Below the pieces are notes generated by a model that was not told the DNA's origin, ran no database searches, and saw nothing but the letters and a program-made list of their open reading frames with translations. DNA of 13,515 bases from Bacteroidales bacterium (GTDB lineage: Bacteria; Bacteroidota; Bacteroidia; Bacteroidales; UBA7960), in the NCBI GenBank assembly GCA_003560215.1, contig PWIY01000259.1:1-13515 (forward strand), written 5' to 3'. The position numbers and the translations under genes were made by a program. How positions within the stretch are numbered: the stretch's first letter is position 1; each line of letters begins with the position of its first letter. Of this stretch, positions 8,189-13,515 are shown piece after piece.

Positions 8189-11167
8189 CTAAAAGTTAAC
8201 TTTTAATTCAAATGAATAAGTCCTGGCCTGTGGCATGGGGTAGCGGTATTCCGCAATGCTGTTGCGGCCGTCCTCTGAACCCTCCAGGTACCAGGTAAAA
8301 AGATTGCTCACCGTCAGGCCCGCCGATATCGACCTGGCCCTGATCTTTTCACTGAGCTCACGTGGCAGCGTGTAATTGAGCGAGGCCGACCGCAAGTTGA
8401 TGTTGGAGCGGTCAAACAGCCACCTTGAACTGTAATAGTCATACGGGATGCTGTTTGATATCCGGGGGATGTCGGTTTCATCACCAGGCTGCTGCCAGCG
8501 GTCCATGGTATTGACACTCATGTTAAACAGGTTGAGCTGCCTGGTATTTTCCGCATTCCTGGCGGCAAATGGCAGGTAAAAATCTGCTCCATACTCGTAG
8601 GTGAGCAGCACACTCAGGTTAAAATTCTTGTACCGGAAGCCATTGGTGAACCCGCCGGAGAAATCAGGGTTGGATTTTCCGATTACTGTGCGGTTGTCAA
8701 TGTTACGTGCTTCACTGTAGTTTTCCGTAATACTTCCATCGGGCAGGTACCATTGGGGGTTCCCGGTCTGGGGATTCACCCCCGCATAGTCAAAGCCCAT
8801 GATCAAACTGGTAGACTCCCCCACGATCAGGCCGGTATTGGTAAACACAATGTCCTGGTCGTTGGCCAGTTTGGTGAGTTCGTTCCGGTTGAAGGCGATG
8901 TTGAAATTGGGATTCCATTGTACCGGGCCCAGGGCCAGGTTATTTCCTCTTATTGTTGTTTCCAGGCCGGTGTTGGTCATGTTGGCCGCATTCACGGAAA
9001 TACTCCGCCACCCGGTTTCCGGGGTTACGTCCATCGACATGATGGCATCCACATTCCAGTTTTTATAAAACTCAACCTCCAGGCGGAGTTTGTCAAACAA
9101 ATGGGCCGAGAACCCAGCATTGAACTTGTAGGAAGACTGCCAGCCGAGGTCGGGGTTGGGCGCCGTGTTGGGAGTTACCACCACAAGGCCGTTATAAGCT
9201 GCGTTGGTAGAGTAATTGTACAAACCCCTGGCCGCATAAGAGCCGATCCGGGCATTCCCGGTCTTACCAAAAGAGGTCCTGAACCTCAGGTAATTGATTA
9301 CATCATTGGATGGCCAGAAATCTTCATTTGACACATTCCAGGAGGCCCCTCCGGAGATGAAATTCTCCACCGAATGGTCACCGCCGAAATAAGAAGACGC
9401 ATCCCGGCGTAAATTAACACTACCGAAGTAACGCCCGTCGTATTCGTAATTCATGCGGCTGTACCCCGACACCATGGCACTGCGGTTCTCATAAGAAGCA
9501 ATATCCTGCCGCCGGTCCGATCCCACGCCGGGCAAAATCACGATGGTGGAGATCAGGTCGCGGTCGGTCACAGAGGTGCGGGTGGTGTTGTCTTCCCTTA
9601 CCTGCACACCCAGTGTGCCCGAAACCCTGTGCAGGTTAAATTCACGGTTGTAATCCGCCTGGGTATAGGCCGTCCAGTTGAAGTTATCCCTCCGCTGTTC
9701 CCTGATAAAGCCATTGTCGCGCAGGCCAGAACGGTTCTCTGCAGAGCGGTAACGGAAGTTCTTGGAGTTGGTATAGTCGAGTCCGAAGTTCCCTTTCCAG
9801 GTCAGGTGGTCGGTGATGCCGGCGGTCAGCTCCAGGCTGTTGTTGGTATAGAAACGCTCCGCGTTGTTGATGTTCTGTTCAATTTCCGCAAGCGGGTGGG
9901 CAATCCCGTCCATCAGGGTGTAGTTGCCCCTTTCATCGCGCAGCGGAATGTTGGGTCGGAAATTGTAGGTGGCAAAGCCTGAATAGGCATTCCGCTCAAA
10001 ACTGGAGATCCCCCCGTTGTACGTCAGCCGCACATTGTCAAAAAGCTCGGTAGACACGTTGAAACGGGAGGTGATATTCGTAAAATCATTTCCTTTACTG
10101 GTGGTCTGGTTGTTCTGCAAGCCGACAGATATACGGAAAGTGGTCCCGCCGGATCCGCCTGAAATACTCAGGTTGGTACGGTGCGAAACCGCTGTTTGCA
10201 AAGTCTGGTCGCGCCAGTTGGTATACACATCCTGGTTGCTGATGGCATCCTGCGCCTCCGATGGCGACAACCCGTTGCTCATATGGTATTCGCTCATCAG
10301 CTCCACGTACTGGTCGGTGTTCAGGTACTCCATCAGGTTAATGGGCTGCTCCACCAGCATCCGCTGCGTCAACGACACCCTGGTATCGCCCCGCTGCCCC
10401 TGCTTGGTGGTGATCAGAATCACCCCGTTGGCAGCATTGGCCCCATAAATGGCAGTGGCCGAGGCATCTTTCAGTACCGTAATGGTCTCAATGTCTTCCG
10501 GGTTGACAAAAGTCAGCGGGTTCACCACGGTTTCCGCGGCCTGACCCACCCCCGACTGCACATTGGGGTCAGAGATATCGACCAGTGGCACCCCGTCAAG
10601 CACATACAACGGCTCACCGGAAGCCACAAAGCTGCTGGAACCAATCTCGGGTAAACTGTTTTCCCCGCGGATCCTCACCCTTATCGGAGCGGTGGGGTCA
10701 CCCGAGGCCGATTCGACGGTTACACCGGCAATCTGCCCTTCCAGCATCTGGTCGGCCGAAGTGGCCACACTGATCCTCGACAGATCATCCATCTTTACCT
10801 GTTCCACACTTCCCACCACAGTCTCACGCGACTGTACACTGCCGTAGCCCATCACCACCACCTCATCAAGCAGGCTGGCAGACGATTCAAGGGCGATCAC
10901 AAAGTTGCGCTCCTCTCCCACTTCCACGGTCTGACTCTCATATCCCATAAAAGAAAAGACCAGCGAAGCGGACTCCGAGGCCACGGTGATTTCAAAATTC
11001 CCGTCGATATCCGTCATCACTCCGTTGGAGGTGTCCTCTTCGAGCACGGTGGCCCCGGGAAGGGTTTCCTCCTCCACGGCACTCTTAACGGTACCGGTAA
11101 CGGTCACCTGGGCGTGTACCCCCAGGCCGGCAAGGAAAAGCAAGGCAAAAAGAAAAAATTTTTTCAT
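8189..11167 (-). CDS. SusC/RagA-family TonB-dependent outer-membrane receptor
   Basis: A 992-residue outer-membrane transporter powered by TonB. ATG 11167 is the natural start (a TTG two codons upstream is less likely) and gives a signal peptide MKKFFLFALLFLAGLGVHA. Residues 21-95 form a carboxypeptidase-regulatory-like (CarboxypepD_reg) domain. Next come the SusC signature LLDEVVVMGYGSV (about 99-111) and a plug domain containing YVLDGVPL and VLKDASATAIYGANAANGVILITTKQG-like blocks. The remaining roughly 750 residues are a beta-barrel rich in alternating aromatic strands, ending in the C-terminal Phe typical of outer-membrane proteins (LKVNF). The length is normal. The gene begins 34 bases after the polyferredoxin stop and ends 14 bases before SusD. 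No STN domain precedes the regulatory domain, so this receptor probably does not signal to an anti-sigma factor. Confidence 0.97.
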   Translation of the reverse strand: MKKFFLFALLFLAGLGVHAQVTVTGTVKSAVEEETLPGATVLEEDTSNGVMTDIDGNFEITVASESASLVFSFMGYESQTVEVGEERNFVIALESSASLLDEVVVMGYGSVQSRETVVGSVEQVKMDDLSRISVATSADQMLEGQIAGVTVESASGDPTAPIRVRIRGENSLPEIGSSSFVASGEPLYVLDGVPLVDISDPNVQSGVGQAAETVVNPLTFVNPEDIETITVLKDASATAIYGANAANGVILITTKQGQRGDTRVSLTQRMLVEQPINLMEYLNTDQYVELMSEYHMSNGLSPSEAQDAISNQDVYTNWRDQTLQTAVSHRTNLSISGGSGGTTFRISVGLQNNQTTSKGNDFTNITSRFNVSTELFDNVRLTYNGGISSFERNAYSGFATYNFRPNIPLRDERGNYTLMDGIAHPLAEIEQNINNAERFYTNNSLELTAGITDHLTWKGNFGLDYTNSKNFRYRSAENRSGLRDNGFIREQRRDNFNWTAYTQADYNREFNLHRVSGTLGVQVREDNTTRTSVTDRDLISTIVILPGVGSDRRQDIASYENRSAMVSGYSRMNYEYDGRYFGSVNLRRDASSYFGGDHSVENFISGGASWNVSNEDFWPSNDVINYLRFRTSFGKTGNARIGSYAARGLYNYSTNAAYNGLVVVTPNTAPNPDLGWQSSYKFNAGFSAHLFDKLRLEVEFYKNWNVDAIMSMDVTPETGWRSISVNAANMTNTGLETTIRGNNLALGPVQWNPNFNIAFNRNELTKLANDQDIVFTNTGLIVGESTSLIMGFDYAGVNPQTGNPQWYLPDGSITENYSEARNIDNRTVIGKSNPDFSGGFTNGFRYKNFNLSVLLTYEYGADFYLPFAARNAENTRQLNLFNMSVNTMDRWQQPGDETDIPRISNSIPYDYYSSRWLFDRSNINLRSASLNYTLPRELSEKIRARSISAGLTVSNLFTWYLEGSEDGRNSIAEYRYPMPQARTYSFELKVNF

Positions 11168-11201
11168 GTTCAAAACAGCGTGTTATGTGATTTATTCAAT
11201 T

Positions 11202-13073
11202 TTAATACAGTCTGAACCTGTACTGATTCTCCACCACCTCGCGGTTGCCATCGGTATACTCCACCTCATATTCGGAGGCGTTGGCAATGTCGCGGAGCTG
11301 TTCGGCGCTCATACTGTCTTTGATGATGTAAAAGTCGGCCGTGGGCCGGGTATCGTAATACACATCCAGCCCGATCACGTTCGGATTGTTCCGCCCGACA
11401 TAGTTGATCAGGAAATGAAACTGGCCGCGGTTCCTGGGGTATTTCGCCAACTCAAAAGAAACCACCTCGATCTGGCTGCGCGGCACCTGGCTGGCATCAT
11501 TGAAAAAGCGGCGGAACTCCACAAAATTGCGGCGGTTAAGCTCCAGGCCGGAAATGGTCAGGGGCGAACGCTCAATGCCCGTCACATTATACATGGTGCG
11601 GCGGTTGTCGGTAATGCGGTTCACGATTGTGGTATCGGCCACCGTTTCACCGGCAAACACCAGCAACTCCAGCTCATCCGAAAACTGGGTTTCCAGCTGG
11701 TAAACCGGCTTGCTTTGCAGCAGATCCCGGAGATCATCCATCTCGCCCGAGCTGATGTTGTTGTCAAGCCCCAGCTTGTATACAATGATGGTATCTTCAT
11801 GCGATGGCGGCTCTTTGATGAATGTCCTTATGGGGATGAAGAAGGATTCCCGGATCTCCTTTTCGGACGTAACCTCCGGGTTGTAAATAACCTTGGCCGA
11901 CTGAGAGCGCAGGTAAGTGGCCGCGCCCACCACGCCATCAATGTCCCTGAACTGCTGCGTATAATCCCTGGCCATATTCACACAGCCCATCTGCTCAAGG
12001 CCGGAAAGGAAAAATGCCTCCTCCCGGTGACTCCCGCTGCCCCAGTAATCTTCCGTGGCCGGCACCTCCACACGGTGGCCGGCAATGGTCACCAGGATAA
12101 TCAGCAGTGAAACCAGAATAAGGGGGAACCATTTGATGCGGATATTGTTGATGGTCAAAGCCCCCGTTTCCGGGCAGGCATCCACACAATCACCGCACAT
12201 ATTGCAGTCGGGATGGGTCACCTTGGTTTCGTTGGCCACATCAATGCCCTGGGGGCAGTTCTGCGTACAGCTGCCGCACTCGGTGCAAAGGAGCTCATGC
12301 CGGGTTACCTTCAGCATATTGACCTTCTGCAGGGGCGAAACCACAATCTCCACGATAAAACCGATCAGACAGGCCAGCCCGATGTACAGCAGGATAGGAA
12401 TATGAATGTTGAAAGAATAGAGAATCACATAAATGGCCCCCAGGCCCACAATCAGCAGGAAATACCTGAAAATATTGGAAATGGCCCCCACCGGGCAGAG
12501 GTATTTGCACCAGAACAGCCGGGAAAAAACCGACCCCGCCACGAACACCCCCAGTACAAGCCCGCCGGTGATGTAACTGAAGTCGACGTTAAACAGCCGG
12601 ATGCCGGCAATATTGTGATCGACCTGTACCGAAAACAGCGTGGAAGCCTCCAGGGCGATGTAAGCCGTAAGAAACAAAAAGATGTACTTCAGCGACCTGA
12701 GGGCCTTATCGGTGCGTTTACCCGCCTCGAAGCGGACGTTGAGCTTCTGCCCGATCTTCCCGAAAAATTCCGAGATCGTACCCAGGGGGCAGATATAACT
12801 GCAAAAGAGTTTTCCCACAAAAATGATGGCCACAATCAGCAGCACCACCAGCAATAGATTGACCGCCGTCATGGACCAGGCCAGGTTGCCATTGTTCAGA
12901 TGGGTGTAAAAAGAGTGCGCCTCATCGGAAGACGCAGCACTGTCAAATCGCAGGTCGATGAAAAAGGAGCGGATCACCGCCAGCAGCAACAAGGCCATCA
13001 CCCCATACTGGAGAATGCTGCGCGCAATATTTGTTTTTTTGGTCATTGGTCCGCGGGTCATTGATCGGTGCAT
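11202..13073 (-). CDS. Membrane polyferredoxin (NapH/CcoG-like 4Fe-4S protein) with HMA-like C-terminal domains
   Basis: A protein of about 623 residues in the inner membrane. The start is uncertain: ATG 13073 has AGGA five bases upstream, while the in-frame ATGs at 13061 and 13046 are alternatives (the last gives the more usual MTKKTN opening). There are six or seven membrane segments (about 20-39, 68-88, 127-147, 168-187, 205-222, 226-246, 313-332). Two CxxxCP motifs (91-96 and 189-194) are typical of NapH/NosR/CcoG proteins, and two [4Fe-4S] ferredoxin motifs follow (Cys263-Cys273 and Cys290-Cys300, both CxxCxxCxxxCP). After the last segment, some 290 residues probably face the periplasm. 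Residues about 354-411 resemble a heavy-metal-associated (HMA) domain with one Cys (364) instead of CxxC, and 429-487 look like a second, cysteine-free copy. The family moves electrons across the membrane; CcoG reduces Cu(II). Its role before SusC is unknown. It is the first gene of the block. Confidence 0.9.
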   Translation of the reverse strand: MHRSMTRGPMTKKTNIARSILQYGVMALLLLAVIRSFFIDLRFDSAASSDEAHSFYTHLNNGNLAWSMTAVNLLLVVLLIVAIIFVGKLFCSYICPLGTISEFFGKIGQKLNVRFEAGKRTDKALRSLKYIFLFLTAYIALEASTLFSVQVDHNIAGIRLFNVDFSYITGGLVLGVFVAGSVFSRLFWCKYLCPVGAISNIFRYFLLIVGLGAIYVILYSFNIHIPILLYIGLACLIGFIVEIVVSPLQKVNMLKVTRHELLCTECGSCTQNCPQGIDVANETKVTHPDCNMCGDCVDACPETGALTINNIRIKWFPLILVSLLIILVTIAGHRVEVPATEDYWGSGSHREEAFFLSGLEQMGCVNMARDYTQQFRDIDGVVGAATYLRSQSAKVIYNPEVTSEKEIRESFFIPIRTFIKEPPSHEDTIIVYKLGLDNNISSGEMDDLRDLLQSKPVYQLETQFSDELELLVFAGETVADTTIVNRITDNRRTMYNVTGIERSPLTISGLELNRRNFVEFRRFFNDASQVPRSQIEVVSFELAKYPRNRGQFHFLINYVGRNNPNVIGLDVYYDTRPTADFYIIKDSMSAEQLRDIANASEYEVEYTDGNREVVENQYRFRLY

Positions 13074-13076
13074 CAA

Positions 13077-13380
13077 ATTCCTGGTTCTGTCATAATCGGC
13101 AGCAAAGAAGCCACAAGCAAGTTTGACAATCGCCCTAAATGATAATCCGACCCCCCGAAATTGGGGTCAAAATATAAAATGAAACCCGGAAGGGGGGTTG
13201 GTTGGTTAATACGTTTCGTTGATCTGGCGGGGGGGTGAGGGGCAAATACGCGTTCCGGGAGACTGGATAAGTGCGGGGTGGGTTGGTGGTTGAAAAAATC
13301 TGAATTTTTGTTTGTGAAAAATAATGCTTAATTGTGTTTTTCATACTTTTACACCCAGCATTCACCCAACACTGTCCATT
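13077..13380. other. G-rich divergent intergenic region
   Basis: About 300 bases separate the divergent polyferredoxin and lipoprotein genes, and no convincing gene lies here. The plus strand carries several G-runs (13192-13197, 13229-13235, 13239-13242, 13275-13278, 13280-13282) mixed with TTGG repeats. Two short inverted repeats are visible: GACCCC/GGGGTC (13149-13154 with 13163-13168) and AACCC/GGGTT (13183-13187 with 13195-13199). On the minus strand TATATTTT (13176-13169) resembles the Bacteroidota -7 element, but no TTTG lies at the expected -33 distance. The region probably holds promoters for both directions. Confidence 0.6.
13307..13336 (+). promoter_or_regulatory. Candidate Bacteroidota-type promoter for the downstream lipoprotein
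   Basis: TTTG at 13307-13310 is followed after 18 bases by TAATTGTG (13329-13336), one mismatch from the Bacteroidota -7 consensus TAnnTTTG, at roughly the usual spacing. It would give a leader of about 40 bases before ATG 13381. An alternative -7 box, TACTTTTA (13344-13351), lacks a well-placed -33 element. AT-rich DNA gives such matches by chance, so this is tentative. Confidence 0.35.
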
Positions 13381-13515
13381 ATGAAAACCTCGTACCGCTT
13401 TATATGGATCATTGGCCTTGTCTATTTTTTGACAGGATGCGTTCCGGAGCCACAGGAAGCTGTGGTCAGCGGAACCTATTCCGGGCATCCCATTGAAAAG
13501 ATCCAATTCACGACC
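13381..13515 (+). CDS. Lipoprotein, N-terminal fragment (3' truncated by window)
   Basis: An open frame starts at ATG 13381 and runs uninterrupted to the window edge (45 codons). It encodes MKTSYRFIWIIGLVYFLTGC, a lipoprotein signal peptide with lipobox LTGC (Cys20), followed by VPEPQEAVVSGTYSGHPIEK. No acidic stretch follows the cysteine, so a periplasm-facing anchor is as likely as surface display. The VVSGTYSGHPIEKIQF stretch is reminiscent of the DUF4369-type N-terminus of Bacteroidota TlpA/thioredoxin-like lipoproteins, but 45 residues are too few to decide. The gene is divergent from the polyferredoxin operon and follows an AT-rich promoter-like stretch. The evidence for a real gene is the good signal peptide and the upstream promoter-like DNA. 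Confidence 0.72.
   Translation, partial: MKTSYRFIWIIGLVYFLTGCVPEPQEAVVSGTYSGHPIEKIQFTT

Noticed and set aside
10986..12110. Plus-strand open frame of 374 codons spanning the SusC start and the polyferredoxin 3' part
   Set aside because: It runs antisense through two well-supported genes and their gap, and its translation is low-complexity and resembles no family. A mirror frame is the simplest explanation.
12213..12857. Plus-strand frame of 214 codons opposite the polyferredoxin membrane part
   Set aside because: It is the complement of the Fe-S and membrane-segment coding region. The His/Gln-rich translation is an artefact of the opposite strand.
13135..13506. Minus-strand frame of 123 codons at the right edge
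   Set aside because: It overlaps the divergent lipoprotein gene with its clear lipobox and the G-rich spacer, and has no signal or domain. The plus-strand reading is better.

Overview
The window reads as a chromosomal segment of a member of the Bacteroidota. The main reasons are a paired SusC/SusD outer-membrane uptake system, lipoproteins with acidic residues after the lipidated cysteine, an S46 dipeptidyl peptidase, a two-component-like AraC regulator fragment, and start sites mostly without a Shine-Dalgarno sequence. The DNA is moderately GC-rich. A marine or alkaliphilic Bacteroidales/Marinilabiliales-type host is possible, but the sequence alone does not settle the genus.

Layout. Positions 1-377 (+) are the 3' end of an AraC-family regulator. 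It converges on a block of six minus-strand genes that fills almost everything from 13073 down to 446. In transcription order these are: (1) a membrane polyferredoxin of the NapH/CcoG type with an unusual HMA-like C-terminal half; (2) a SusC-type TonB-dependent receptor; (3) its SusD lipoprotein partner; (4) a surface lipoprotein with Calx-beta-like domains, in the SusE/F position; (5) a secreted metzincin-type zinc metalloprotease; (6) a secreted S46 dipeptidyl peptidase with a DPP11-like specificity residue. Gaps between genes are 34, 14, 61, 101 and 103 bases, so one transcription unit is plausible. A long stem-loop between genes 4 and 5 could adjust expression of the two peptidases. To the right, a G-rich spacer of about 300 bases separates this block from a divergent lipoprotein gene (13381 onward, +), which is cut by the window edge.

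How the genes may work together (inference). The locus looks like a peptide/protein-acquisition system rather than a glycan locus: no carbohydrate-active enzyme is visible, while two extracytoplasmic peptidases lie downstream of SusCD. The metalloprotease would cut proteins or oligopeptides, the S46 enzyme would release dipeptides (probably after Asp/Glu), and SusCD plus the Calx-beta lipoprotein would bind and import substrate. The leading polyferredoxin does not fit a plain peptide locus. Its two [4Fe-4S] motifs, two CxxxCP motifs and HMA-like extracytoplasmic segment raise the possibility that uptake is coupled to metal or redox chemistry. That link is the least explained and most interesting part of the window. 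No tRNA, rRNA, CRISPR array, insertion sequence or phage gene was seen.
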